Of a stretch of 64,000 nt of DNA, positions 50,026-61,507 are shown piece by piece. This DNA is from Actinomyces graevenitzii C83 (GTDB taxonomy: Bacteria > Actinomycetota > Actinomycetes > Actinomycetales > Actinomycetaceae): assembly GCF_000239695.1 (NCBI RefSeq), contig NZ_JH470339.1, forward strand, positions 215,608-279,607. The letters run 5' to 3'. The notes beneath the pieces were generated by a model that worked only from the letters and a program-made list of their open reading frames with translations, made no database searches and had not been told where the DNA came from. The translations under genes and the position numbers were made by a program. Position 1 is the stretch's first letter, and each line of letters begins with the position of its first letter.

Positions 50026-51477
50026 ATGACGACTCTCCCCGCAGCGCTACGAGATAAAGTTGAGTTTGCCCCAGCTGACCTGGACTGGCTGCATCAACTT
50101 GTGGGGGACTGGCAGCTGGTAGCTGACCTATCGATGGCAGACCTGGTGCTGTGGGTGCGTAACAAGAACGGGCGGCTGATGGCTATGGATCAGTGCCGTC
50201 CCTCCAACAACCCCACTGTGCATCCCGACGACGTAATCGGCCTACGTATGCCGGCAGTGCGTGAAGCACTGGCCCTGGAGGCGCTGGCTTCCTGTCAGGT
50301 AAAGATCGCTAAAGACAGTGTTTGGAACGGCACGGTAGCGGTTAAAGAAGAATTCATTCCGGTGGTGCGCGGTGGACGAGCCATTGCAGTGCTAACCCGT
50401 GAATCCACCGTGGGGCTGCTTAGCGGTGGGCGCCTGATTGACGATGGCCAGCTGCAAGCGGCTAACCGCCTGTGCCAGATGATTTCTCAGGGAGATTTTC
50501 CCGTGTCCGGGGCGGGCACCAGCGTACGCCACGGGATGCCGCGTGTAACTGACGGTATGATCTGCCTCAGTGTTGAGGGGAATGTTACCTACGCCTCACC
50601 TAACGCAACCACCTGTTTTCACCGGTTAGGTATTAAGGGAAGCCTGGATAAAGTACAGCTACTTGAGCAGGTAACTAACCTGATTCCTCCCCATAGCCAC
50701 GTGGATGAGACTATGTCGCTAGTGCTTATGGGACGCCAGGCTTGGCTAACTGAGCTGGAGCTAGGTGGCGTGTTCTTGGCGGTGCGCTCTGTGCCGCTGC
50801 TAGACGCTGGCCAGCGGGCTGGGGGATTGCTGCTGGTACGTGACATTACCGAGCTGCGTCGTCGAGAACAGGCGCTGCTGAGCAAGGACGCTACCATTCG
50901 CGAAATTCACCACCGCGTTAAAAACAATCTACAAACTGTCTCAGCATTGCTGCGCATGCAGGCGCGGCGTGCTAAGCAGCCTGAAGCCCAGGAAGCCTTG
51001 CGTGAAGCGGAGCGGCGCGTGGCTACCATCGCCACCGTGCATGATGCGCTGAGTCAAAACATTGATGAAATCGTTGATTTTGATGAGGTTTTCGGCCAGG
51101 TTTTGCGCCAGGCCGCACTGGTGGCTGAAAGTGACCATAAGGTAAGTGTCCAGCTGGAGGGCAGGTTTGGCATGGTCGATGGCGACGCCGCCCAAGCCCT
51201 GGTGACGGTGCTGGCGGAGCTGGTTACTAACGCTGTTGAGCATGGCTTGGCTAAACGTGATGGTACGGTTACGGTTACCGCCCAGCGTGATGGGGCCGCT
51301 TTGAAGGTACTAGTTAGCGACGACGGCGAAGGGGTAGCCGAAGGCAAGGTAATGAGCGGCCTGGGTACTCAGATTGTCTCCACCTTGGTGCGCACTGAGT
51401 TGCACGGCGTTATTGACTGGTCGCCTAACCCGCAGGGCGGCACGGTGGTAACTATCCACGCCTGCCTAGAGGACTAA
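50026..51477 (+). CDS. pdtaS: PdtaS-like cytosolic sensor histidine kinase
   Basis: A 483-residue kinase. N-terminal GAF-like (about 20-150) and PAS-like (about 175-290) domains precede HisKA_2 with H-box IREIHHRVKNNLQTVSALL near 294. The HATPase boxes read LVTNAVEHGL, VSDDGEGV and GLGTQIV. There is no transmembrane segment, as in M. tuberculosis PdtaS, which pairs with the RNA-binding antiterminator PdtaR. pdtaR is not here. A WhiB1-type gene converges just downstream, the same adjacency as in M. tuberculosis (Rv3220c and Rv3219). Confidence 0.9.
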   Translation: MTTLPAALRDKVEFAPADLDWLHQLVGDWQLVADLSMADLVLWVRNKNGRLMAMDQCRPSNNPTVHPDDVIGLRMPAVREALALEALASCQVKIAKDSVWNGTVAVKEEFIPVVRGGRAIAVLTRESTVGLLSGGRLIDDGQLQAANRLCQMISQGDFPVSGAGTSVRHGMPRVTDGMICLSVEGNVTYASPNATTCFHRLGIKGSLDKVQLLEQVTNLIPPHSHVDETMSLVLMGRQAWLTELELGGVFLAVRSVPLLDAGQRAGGLLLVRDITELRRREQALLSKDATIREIHHRVKNNLQTVSALLRMQARRAKQPEAQEALREAERRVATIATVHDALSQNIDEIVDFDEVFGQVLRQAALVAESDHKVSVQLEGRFGMVDGDAAQALVTVLAELVTNAVEHGLAKRDGTVTVTAQRDGAALKVLVSDDGEGVAEGKVMSGLGTQIVSTLVRTELHGVIDWSPNPQGGTVVTIHACLED

Positions 51478-51617
51478 GCACGGCAGGGCTAGACGCTGCA
51501 GAGCTGAGCACTTTAGGACTAAGCCTAGACGCCTTAGGGCGGTGTGCGGCGCCGCCTTTTGAGCGGGGCACCTCAAAAACTTATAGCTGCCTAAAAACCT
51601 ATAGCTACACCAAAAAC

Positions 51618-51652
51618 TTGTGGCCGTACCAATTTGGCACGGCCACAAATTT
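51618..51652. terminator. Bidirectional terminator between the kinase and whiB genes
   Basis: TTGTGGCCGT (51618-51627) pairs with ACGGCCACAA (51639-51648), with an inner CCAA/TTGG pairing. ATTTTC follows on the plus side and TTTTTG on the minus side, so it can stop both genes. Confidence 0.85.
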
Positions 51653-51656
51653 TCGG

Positions 51657-51911
51657 TCAGGCAGAACGACGAGCACGGGCAGCCCTACGTTTTAGGGAGC
51701 GCCGTTCGTCTTCACTCATTCCACCCCAGACGCCAGCGTCTTGACCGTTGTCCAGAGCCCATTTCAAACACACATCCACAACTGAACAGCTGCGGCATAC
51801 AGTCTTGGCTTCCGCGATTTGGGCGATTGCCGGACCGGTGTTACCCACAGGGAAGAACAACTCCGGGTCTGCGTTCAGGCATGCTGCACGCTCACGCCAG
51901 TCCATGGACAT
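51657..51911 (-). CDS. whiB1: WhiB1-like iron-sulfur regulator
   Basis: An 84-residue WhiB-family regulator with cluster ligands Cys11, Cys39, Cys42 and Cys48 and the GVWGG turn followed by a basic C-terminus (RRSLKRRAARARRSA) that binds DNA or sigma factor. Length and ligand spacing match WhiB1, an essential nitric-oxide-sensing regulator in mycobacteria. The start has GAAGGGA upstream. It converges with the PdtaS-like kinase. The 226-base upstream stretch (51912-52137) has no gene I support and probably holds its promoter. Confidence 0.92.
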   Translation of the reverse strand: MSMDWRERAACLNADPELFFPVGNTGPAIAQIAEAKTVCRSCSVVDVCLKWALDNGQDAGVWGGMSEDERRSLKRRAARARRSA

Positions 51912-52137
51912 TCTCCCTTCTTAATACCGCCGTTAAGGCCAGGTAAAAATAGATGAACGGTCGTCGCCGCCGTAGCGCCGATCGCCCGTTCGATTTGCCT
52001 GTCCAACTCTCACACGGTATAAGCGCTAGGACAAGACTTTTTACCTGAGAACTGCACCGAATCGCGGTGGGAGTAATCACATTTGGGCACTTTTGAGCAG
52101 TTTTTGCAAATTTCAAGAGGTTTACTTGTGGAAAAGC

Positions 52138-55100
52138 CTACACTTGTGGTTTGTCTGCAAATATGGAGCTTGCATTTTGGCAGATTTGTACAGGTGTGAT
52201 TTGTGAGCTAGCTATGACAAGCCCTCTGCCTGGTAGGTGCTGGCGGTGAGGATCTAGCCAGCGCGTTAGGCGCACATTAGCTAATTGCGTCCCTTCGCCC
52301 AGGCCAGGGGCAAGTAGTAACAGTGGGCTTAGACTGCGTAGCTGAGCTAGAGGCCCGCTGTAAGTATTGGCGGCCCGGCTGGTTAGGGCAGTGGCAAAGA
52401 CTGGGGTGCCAGCAGCTAGGGCAGTTTCGACGGCGTTAGTGGCACTTAGGCAGGCTTGGTCTAGGTTGTCTATAAAAATTGCGCGCTGAGCCAGGGTGGG
52501 ATCAGTTACCTGCAAAATGTCATAGATACGTGCCAGGGCGGTGCTGCGGCCACTACCTGCGGGCCCAATGATTAATAGCCCTTGGGCCAGCTGGGGACAC
52601 CAAGGCTGGGCTTGGTCGCCGCCTAAACCCAGCGCCCAGGGTGGGCAGGTGGAGACATTTTCCGGCAAGGCCACAACTGGGGCAGCCGCGAGCGCCGTCG
52701 TCGTGTCTGAGGGGTTAACGGGTAAATCTGAGGCACTAGCGGGAAAATCTGCGACGCTAGCAGGCAAATTTGCGCCGCTAGCGGGCAAAGCCGGTGCCAG
52801 CAAAATCTGGGCAGGACACCAGTGTGAGGCCAAAGTGAGCACCCCTGCACCCACCTGATTAGGGGCCTGCTGACTGCGTTTAAGCCCGGCTTGATCGGCC
52901 AGGGCGTCAGAGCAAACCCCCAGGTATAGGCGCTGGGAAATATTGGCACACCAACGCATCGGAGCGTTAGCTAAATCCCCAGCCAAAGCCAGTGCAAACA
53001 AGCCTCGACGTGAAGCATTAACTAGCTTTTCCAGCACGTCTCGGCCTTCACCCAGCCCCAAGACAGTGTCTATCGCTTCGCCAACGCAATCCAGATCATC
53101 AATTAGCAACAGCTGATCACGTAGTCTTCCCTCCAAAGCCAACTGGGTTAGCCGCAAAATTTCGCAAGGATGGAAAGTGTCTAGCTGCGAGCCAGCCAGA
53201 GCTGCACTGGGCAAAGGTAGCTGGTTTAAATCAGCGCTAATCACATGCGTAACCAGACCGGCCTGGCTGGCCGAGTTAGCCAGTTGCCGCAGGGCAGCGC
53301 TGCGCCCTGAAGCACTGGTACCAAAAATCCCCAGTGGCGTGGTGCTGTCCCAATTAAAGGCCCCATAAGCTAGCTGCTCGGGCAAGTCGCATAGGGCCAG
53401 GGCCAAATTTTGGCGGTTACTAGCCAGGCTGGTAGCTAGTCCTTTAGCTGGCGCCGGGGCGCCGTGAGCAGCCAGTAACTGTTGGGCTTGGGTAAAAGTG
53501 AGGTTAGCTGGGGGCGGCGCTAGCCAGGGTGACTGACAAGGTGGCAGGGCCTGGGCGGCTTTAACGCAAGCATCAATCCACACAGCGCTTTCCTGGGCGG
53601 TGCCGGCGTAGGGGCAGCGAAAATGTCCGCGCTGGGTGCTGAGACATAAAAACCCGGGTGCTCGCGGCAAATCTGGCAGGTCACCGTGGCCTAGCAGGGG
53701 GGCGCCTTCGCTGGCGTCAAGCATCCGCAGGCACACTCGTAGCGCCGCATTGGCGGTAATTGAGGTGCTCAGCGCCCCATGTGGGTGTTGGGTGGCTAAA
53801 ATCAGGTGCATCCCTAAACTGCGTCCCTGCGCGGCCAGGCGCAGCAGGTGCTCAAGTAGCTCTTCTTGGGTGGCCGCCAGGGTGGCGAACTCATCCACCA
53901 CTACCAGCATCCGGGCCAGTGGCGTCAAGCTGGGCTGGTGATGGCGTAGCTGCTCATATTCGGTTATGTCTTTACAGTTGCTTTTGCGCAAAATTTGTTC
54001 ACGACGGCGCAGCTGGGCACTAATGGCCTCAATAGCCCGGGTGGTGGCGGCAGGCTCTAAATCAGTTAGTAGATCAACACAGTGTGGCAGGCGCTTTAGC
54101 GGCCCCAGGCAGGTGCCGCCCTTGTAGTCAACCAAAATTAGTTGCAAAGCTTCAGGTGGCTGACTCCAAGCTAACTGCACTAACCAACTGGTTAGCAGCT
54201 CTGATTTACCGGCCCCGGTAGTGCCCACCACCAGGGCGTGGGGCCCGTCAGTCACCAAATCCACCCAAGCTTGGCCAGCTGCGCCCACCCCCAAGCAGGC
54301 GCGCAGCTGGGTGGGGCTTAACTCGCTGGGGTCGCTCTGGGCAGAGCCAGCGGCTGATTGGGGATCTTGAAGCTGACTGGCAAAAGTTGGGCCAGCTTCT
54401 AAATCCAAAAGTGAAGCCAGTGCAATACAAGCCGGGCCTTGGCGCTCTTGACTGGCCGACAAGGTGGTGGGGGCAAAAATCTGATGCCACCACGAATCAG
54501 AAATCTCAGCTACGCGCCTAGGGGCGCGAATACAGCGGGTGGCCGGTTTGGCGGTGGCCCACATCAGCCAAGCCTGGTTTTTCCCCTCATCCCAAACCAG
54601 GTGGGCCCCTCCATCAACCGGCTGCACCTGCGCCTGACTAGTGGCTAACAGCTGTGCACACAGCCAACGCCCCGCCACCTGTGCATTAGCCCCGGTAATA
54701 GTAATGCGTTCGTCGGGGCGAATCTGGGTGGCGTGAAAGCGGTGCCTGCCCGGCCAAGCCCGCAAACAGCTTTTCGTATTAGGTTTATGCTCACCAACCA
54801 TGGCGCAGGCCAGCGCCAAAGTAGCCGGATCGGGTAGACGCCCAGGGGCTGCGCCCCGCCCGGCTGGATAGCTGCGCAGCATCATTAGCCCCAGCATGGG
54901 GGCGCTAAATAGCATCATTGACCAGCCTTGATCAGTTAACAAAAACCCGGCCATAGCCACCAGCGGCAAGAGCACATACAGGCTTTGCAATAACAACCCG
55001 CCAGCATGAGGTTGGGGCACCTGTAACTGGCGCGGCAGGCGCCGCAGCTGCAACACGGTAGTACCAATACGAATCCGGGCGCGCGGATACCACACCAGGC

Positions 55101-55368
55101 GGCGGCGTCGTCGCCAAAAACAATGACCACAGCGCAACCAGAGCCCATTAACTGAGCCCACATCACGCACCCGCAGGGCCCCACGTAGCTGGCGCAGACG
55201 CAAATGCTGCCAGGAAACAAACTGGTCATCAGGTAAATCGGCGCGGCCCAGGCTAGCGGCGCTCGCGGGCAGAACCATGCCGGCATGAGGGCCGTGCACG
55301 ACTGCTATATGCAGCTCAGCGTCGGTGACTGTAGGCAGTGAATAAGCATCATTAAGCAGCGTTGCCAT
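52138..55368 (-). CDS. Orphan FHA-FtsK/SpoIIIE triple-ATPase (EssC/EccC-like)
   Basis: A 1076-residue membrane protein. An N-terminal FHA-like domain (about 18-110, with RVRDVGSVNGL) precedes two hydrophobic helices (about 128-175). The first FtsK-type ATPase has Walker A GTTGAGKSEL near 386-394 and Walker B MLVVVDEFATL. Two further P-loops are degenerate: GTSASGRSAAL near 680 and GPAGSGRSTAL near 930, with Arg in place of the Walker A Lys. This layout matches EssC/EccC of type VII secretion. No WXG100 substrates or other ESX genes are in the window, so its partners are unknown. Leaderless TATGCT-N6-ATG start. Confidence 0.86.
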   Translation of the reverse strand: MATLLNDAYSLPTVTDAELHIAVVHGPHAGMVLPASAASLGRADLPDDQFVSWQHLRLRQLRGALRVRDVGSVNGLWLRCGHCFWRRRRRLVWYPRARIRIGTTVLQLRRLPRQLQVPQPHAGGLLLQSLYVLLPLVAMAGFLLTDQGWSMMLFSAPMLGLMMLRSYPAGRGAAPGRLPDPATLALACAMVGEHKPNTKSCLRAWPGRHRFHATQIRPDERITITGANAQVAGRWLCAQLLATSQAQVQPVDGGAHLVWDEGKNQAWLMWATAKPATRCIRAPRRVAEISDSWWHQIFAPTTLSASQERQGPACIALASLLDLEAGPTFASQLQDPQSAAGSAQSDPSELSPTQLRACLGVGAAGQAWVDLVTDGPHALVVGTTGAGKSELLTSWLVQLAWSQPPEALQLILVDYKGGTCLGPLKRLPHCVDLLTDLEPAATTRAIEAISAQLRRREQILRKSNCKDITEYEQLRHHQPSLTPLARMLVVVDEFATLAATQEELLEHLLRLAAQGRSLGMHLILATQHPHGALSTSITANAALRVCLRMLDASEGAPLLGHGDLPDLPRAPGFLCLSTQRGHFRCPYAGTAQESAVWIDACVKAAQALPPCQSPWLAPPPANLTFTQAQQLLAAHGAPAPAKGLATSLASNRQNLALALCDLPEQLAYGAFNWDSTTPLGIFGTSASGRSAALRQLANSASQAGLVTHVISADLNQLPLPSAALAGSQLDTFHPCEILRLTQLALEGRLRDQLLLIDDLDCVGEAIDTVLGLGEGRDVLEKLVNASRRGLFALALAGDLANAPMRWCANISQRLYLGVCSDALADQAGLKRSQQAPNQVGAGVLTLASHWCPAQILLAPALPASGANLPASVADFPASASDLPVNPSDTTTALAAAPVVALPENVSTCPPWALGLGGDQAQPWCPQLAQGLLIIGPAGSGRSTALARIYDILQVTDPTLAQRAIFIDNLDQACLSATNAVETALAAGTPVFATALTSRAANTYSGPLAQLRSLSPLLLLAPGLGEGTQLANVRLTRWLDPHRQHLPGRGLVIASSQITPVQICQNASSIFADKPQV

Positions 55369-55374
55369 ATTTCA

Positions 55375-55380
55375 AGCATA
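55375..55380 (-). promoter_or_regulatory. Leaderless -10 box of the FHA-FtsK gene
   Basis: On the minus strand TATGCT (55380-55375) is followed by TGAAAT and the ATG at 55368. No Shine-Dalgarno is present. ligA starts divergently 87 bases away. Confidence 0.5.
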
Positions 55381-55451
55381 ACACAACATAATCAAATATG
55401 ATCTAGTGCTGGGGAAAGATCGCGAGCAGGTTCGATTTCTGCGATGATTGA

Positions 55452-57755
<2,304 letters not shown>

Positions 57756-57894
57756 ACGCTAGGAGCGGGGCCCGTCGCTCAAAGGGCCGGCGGGCCTACA
57801 AGGGGCTGGCGCGCCCAAAGAGCCAGAACCTGACCATGCAAAGGAGCAGGCGCCGTCGTCCCCGCCTGAAGTAACCAAAGGGAGACATAACAAA

Positions 57895-57925
57895 AATGGG
57901 GCCGGGCTTAAAACCCGACCCCATT
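57895..57925 (-). terminator. Terminator of the L,D-transpeptidase gene
   Basis: AATGGGGCCGGG (57895-57906) pairs with CCCGACCCCATT (57914-57925) with one mismatch. The minus-strand side continues TTTTTG, so it stops the convergent transpeptidase gene. Confidence 0.8.
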
Positions 57926-57958
57926 AGTGCGCTTAGCGGTTTAAGCGTGCGTAGCGGT

Positions 57959-59428
57959 TTAGTAGTGCGAAACTACCGTGGTGCCCACCGGGGCCCAGTC
58001 GTAAATCCACTTGGCTTCAGAAACTGGCATGTTCACGCAGCCGTGCGAGCCGCCCTCACCAGACCAGCCGAAAGAGTTACGCCAAGGCGCACCGTGCAGG
58101 GCATAAGAACCGGTGAAGTAGGTGACCCAAGGAACATCCTTGGAGCAGTAATCCCAGCCGGCGGCGCAACCCATATCCTGGGCGGCGTACTTGAGGTAGA
58201 CATGGTAGGTGCCGGTCACGGTTTCAGTGCCCGGAGCGCCCGGAACCATGCCCACCGGGCCATGCACCACCGTGGCGCCCACATAAGCGGTCACTGTGGC
58301 GTTAGACAGGTTAACGTCAATCCACTTCTCGCCCTCAGCTGCCGGGTAAACCAGCTTTTCTGCGCCGTTGGCGATAGTGCGCTCTTTCCACTCTGCCTTA
58401 GTGGTTTTGTACTCGAACTTACCGGCATAAACCTTGCCGTTGTTAAGCGAAGTCAGTAGCTGCTCAGAGACAGTAGAAGCGTTCTGGACGTCTTTACCGT
58501 CCTTAGCCTCAACCACCACCGTGGCCACCTTACCGTCAGAGTAAACGTTACGTTCACCCTCAACCAGGGTCACCTGCGCGGCCGAAGCCTGCTTGTTAAC
58601 CCACTTGGTTACTGCTTCCTTATCGACGGTTACGGCCAGATTCTTGCCATCCGTGCTGGGGCCAACCTTGATCCAGGAGGCCTTAGTTTCAGTGTCAGCG
58701 GTGTAGGTGTCGCCGTCAGGGTCAGTAATGGTCACATCGTTTTTAACGATGGTGTTGGCCTTATCAGCGGCAGCCTTAGCCTTGGTGTAAGTAATGGTGG
58801 GGGCCGTGTTCACATAAGCCACCTTCACCGAGGTAGAGCTAAGCTGCGCGGCGGCGCTGGTGGCAGCCTGCTCAATCTCCTTAGGAGACAGGCTCTGGCC
58901 ATCCTTACCGGAGACAACCTCAAAGGTGGTTTCTTCCTCGTTAAAGGTCACCGAAGCATTGACCGGGGCGTTAGAGCCTGGCGGCAAAATCTTGGCGATG
59001 TACTCGTCAATCTTGATTGAAGAGCTGGTGGAAACCACGCTTACTGAATTGTTAGAGGTAAACGGCGCCGTGAAACGGTTCATGATTGAAGCGTTAGGTG
59101 ACAGAGCAGCCTTAGCAGTAGCGGCGGCGTCGACCTTAACCCCCAGCTCGCTGAGGCTAGCCTGGCGGTTAACCGCACCGGAGATAGACACCTTGGCAGA
59201 GCTTGCCTTAGAGGACACCAACTTGGCGATTTCGCTCTGAGTCATGCCTGATACATCCTGGCCGGCCACACTCGTGCCGGGGAGGGCATGGTCCGAATAA
59301 TGCACGGCCCAAGCGCCCGCGCCACCGCCCACAGCTAGGAGGGCTGCGGCGCCCACCAGCCAGGGCCAGCGGCGCCGTTTTTCAACGTTCGCGCTTACCT
59401 TCTGTGAACGGTTGAAGAGTTTTATCAC
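57959..59428 (-). CDS. L,D-transpeptidase with YkuD catalytic domain
   Basis: About 489 residues from GTG 59428, which has GGAAG upstream; the track's TTG at 59437 sits directly on that GGAAG. A membrane anchor (about 23-45) precedes two peptidoglycan-binding VanW-like/PG_binding_4 repeats. The C-terminal YkuD domain carries HG-W, SHGCVNMP and catalytic Cys near 464. The enzyme forms 3-3 cross-links in peptidoglycan or attaches proteins. Inverted repeats (59450-59503) lie in its upstream region. It converges with ligA. Confidence 0.9.
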   Translation of the reverse strand: MIKLFNRSQKVSANVEKRRRWPWLVGAAALLAVGGGAGAWAVHYSDHALPGTSVAGQDVSGMTQSEIAKLVSSKASSAKVSISGAVNRQASLSELGVKVDAAATAKAALSPNASIMNRFTAPFTSNNSVSVVSTSSSIKIDEYIAKILPPGSNAPVNASVTFNEEETTFEVVSGKDGQSLSPKEIEQAATSAAAQLSSTSVKVAYVNTAPTITYTKAKAAADKANTIVKNDVTITDPDGDTYTADTETKASWIKVGPSTDGKNLAVTVDKEAVTKWVNKQASAAQVTLVEGERNVYSDGKVATVVVEAKDGKDVQNASTVSEQLLTSLNNGKVYAGKFEYKTTKAEWKERTIANGAEKLVYPAAEGEKWIDVNLSNATVTAYVGATVVHGPVGMVPGAPGTETVTGTYHVYLKYAAQDMGCAAGWDYCSKDVPWVTYFTGSYALHGAPWRNSFGWSGEGGSHGCVNMPVSEAKWIYDWAPVGTTVVSHY

Positions 59429-59449
59429 TACCGTCAACTTCCGTGAGAT

Positions 59450-59503
59450 TTACACCTAGATATTGGGGAAGGTGTAAGGGGAGTAAACTAGCTAATAGTT
59501 TAC
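59450..59503. promoter_or_regulatory. Two inverted repeats upstream of the L,D-transpeptidase
   Basis: TTACACC (59450-59456) pairs with GGTGTAA (59471-59477), and GTAAACT (59483-59489) with AGTTTAC (59497-59503). Both lie in the 253-base gap between the divergent transpeptidase and gatC genes, close to the transpeptidase start. They are candidate operator or leader elements. Confidence 0.45.
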
Positions 59504-59677
59504 GGATCAACTTTATTTTAGTTTAGGTCCGGTGCACTTGTCGCCTGTCTGTGGCAGTCGTGCTGCTTACATGTTATGCGCCAAGCAGGCAGGCTGGGAT
59601 AGTTTTAAGGACACAACTCGCTAACGGCGCAGCCACTTTTGTTAAGGCCAAGTAACCAACGGCCGCCTGGCGGGGTT

Positions 59678-59683
59678 TAAACT
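59678..59683 (+). promoter_or_regulatory. gatC leaderless -10 box
   Basis: TAAACT (59678-59683) is followed by seven bases and the ATG at 59691, with no Shine-Dalgarno. Confidence 0.5.
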
Positions 59684-59690
59684 TGAGACC

Positions 59691-59990
59691 ATGTCGACAA
59701 TTTCTACCGCCGAAGTTGCGCGTGTAGCCGCATTGGCTCGCGTTGCACTAACAGACGCCGAGGTGGAGCGCCTAGCTAAAGAGCTCGACGCCGTAGCCTC
59801 CTCATTTGCTCGCGTTAACTCTGTGGTTTCCGCAGAAATCCCCGCCACCAGCCACCCGGTGCCGCTAACTAACGTGATGCGTGAAGATGTACCGGGCCCC
59901 ACCTTGGATGTAGAAGAGCTTCTAGCCGGCGCCCCCGCCAGCGAAGACTCCATGTTCCTAGTACCCCAGATTTTGGGTGATGAGGAGTGA
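59691..59990 (+). CDS. gatC: Aspartyl/glutamyl-tRNA amidotransferase subunit C
   Basis: A 99-residue subunit that wraps around GatA to hold the GatCAB complex, which corrects misacylated Glu-tRNA(Gln) and Asp-tRNA(Asn). It begins [27 protein letters not shown] and ends [12 protein letters not shown], as GatC does. The stop overlaps the GatA GTG (GTGA). Gene order gatC-gatA-gatB is conserved in Actinobacteria. Confidence 0.95.
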   Translation: MSTISTAEVARVAALARVALTDAEVERLAKELDAVASSFARVNSVVSAEIPATSHPVPLTNVMREDVPGPTLDVEELLAGAPASEDSMFLVPQILGDEE

Positions 59991-61498
59991 GCGTGAACAG
60001 CGAACTTACCCGTCTAAGCGCAGCCGAGCAGGCCGCCAAACTAGCCGCCGGAGAATTTAGCTCCCGCGAACTAACCCAGGCCCACCTAGAGCGCATTGAT
60101 GCCCTAGAGCCTGCCGTGGGTGCCTACCTAAACGTAGACCACGACGGCGCCCTGGCCGCCGCTGACGCCGTCGACGCTGCCCGCAAGGAAGGCGCCGCGC
60201 TACCTGAGCTAGCCGGTGTGCCCGTAGCAGTTAAAGACCTGTGCTGTACTCGCGGCCAGGTGACCACCGCTGCCTCCAAGATCCTGGAAGGCTGGGTGCC
60301 GCCCTACGACGCCACTTTGGTAGCTAACATTCGCGCCAACCAGATGCCGATTTTGGGTAAGACCAACCTGGACGAATTCGCCATGGGTGGCTCCACTGAG
60401 CACTCGGCTTTCCACCGCACCGCCAATCCCTGGGATTTAGAGCGTATCCCTGGTGGTTCTTCAGGTGGCTCGGCTGCCGCCTTGGCCGCCTATGAGGCCC
60501 CGCTAGCGGTAGGTACCGACACCGGTGGCTCGATCCGTCAGCCCGCTGCCGTCACCGGCACCGTGGGGGTTAAGCCCACCTACGGTACGGTTTCGCGTTT
60601 CGGTGTAATCGCTATGGCTTCCTCGCTGGACACCCCCGGCCCCATGGCCCGCAACGTGCTTGACACTGCGCTGCTGCACGACGTGATGGCCTCCTATGAC
60701 CCGCTGGACTCCACTTCACTGTCTGACGCCCCCCGAGGCATGGCCGACGTGGTGCGCGCCGCCCAGGCCGGCATGGACTTAAAGGGTCTGCGCGTGGGTG
60801 TAATTTCTCAGCTCGACGGCGGCGAAGGCTACCAGGAAGGGGTAGTGGACTCCTTCCACCAGGCCCTAACCCTGCTGGAGAACGCCGGCGCCACCATCAA
60901 GACTGTGGACCTGCCCCACCTGGAATACGCCCTGGACGCCTACTACCTGATCATGCCCGCCGAGGTTTCCTCCAACCTGGCCCGCTACGACGGTATGCGT
61001 TACGGCCTGCGCGTTGAGCCCAAGGAAGGCCCGGTCACCGCTGAGCGCGTTATGGCTGCTACCCGTGGCGCCGGTTTTGGTGACGAGGCTAAGCGCCGCA
61101 TCATTTTGGGCACCCACGTGCTCAGCGCCGGTTACTACGACGCCTACTACGGCAGTGCCCTGAAGGTGCGCACCCTGGTACAGCGCGACTTTGACGCCGC
61201 CTTTGCCGACGTCGACATTTTGGTCAGCCCCACCAGTCCGATCACCGCTTACCGTTTCGGTGAGAAGGATGACCCGCTGACCATGTACAAGCTGGATGTA
61301 ACCACCATTCCGGCTAACCTGGCGGGTATCCCTGGCATGAGCCTGCCTAGCGGTCTTAGCGAAGGCTTGCCGGTGGGCTTCCAGATCCTGGCCCCGCAAC
61401 GTAAGGATGACCGTCTCTACCGCGTGGGTGCGGTGCTAGAGGCGCTGGTAAACGAACGTGTTGGTGGCGCGCTGCTAGAGCGTGCCCCCCAGCTATAA
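59987..61498 (+). CDS. gatA: Aspartyl/glutamyl-tRNA amidotransferase subunit A
   Basis: A 503-residue amidase-signature enzyme that releases ammonia from glutamine for GatB. Catalytic Lys83 lies in VPVAVKDLC, the cis-Ser in GGSSGGS (155-161), and nucleophile Ser181 in [11 protein letters not shown]. Start is GTG at 59987 or 59993; both give the family start. It overlaps gatC and precedes gatB by nine bases. Confidence 0.96.
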   Translation: MSVNSELTRLSAAEQAAKLAAGEFSSRELTQAHLERIDALEPAVGAYLNVDHDGALAAADAVDAARKEGAALPELAGVPVAVKDLCCTRGQVTTAASKILEGWVPPYDATLVANIRANQMPILGKTNLDEFAMGGSTEHSAFHRTANPWDLERIPGGSSGGSAAALAAYEAPLAVGTDTGGSIRQPAAVTGTVGVKPTYGTVSRFGVIAMASSLDTPGPMARNVLDTALLHDVMASYDPLDSTSLSDAPRGMADVVRAAQAGMDLKGLRVGVISQLDGGEGYQEGVVDSFHQALTLLENAGATIKTVDLPHLEYALDAYYLIMPAEVSSNLARYDGMRYGLRVEPKEGPVTAERVMAATRGAGFGDEAKRRIILGTHVLSAGYYDAYYGSALKVRTLVQRDFDAAFADVDILVSPTSPITAYRFGEKDDPLTMYKLDVTTIPANLAGIPGMSLPSGLSEGLPVGFQILAPQRKDDRLYRVGAVLEALVNERVGGALLERAPQL

Positions 61499-61507
61499 GG
61501 AAGTGCG

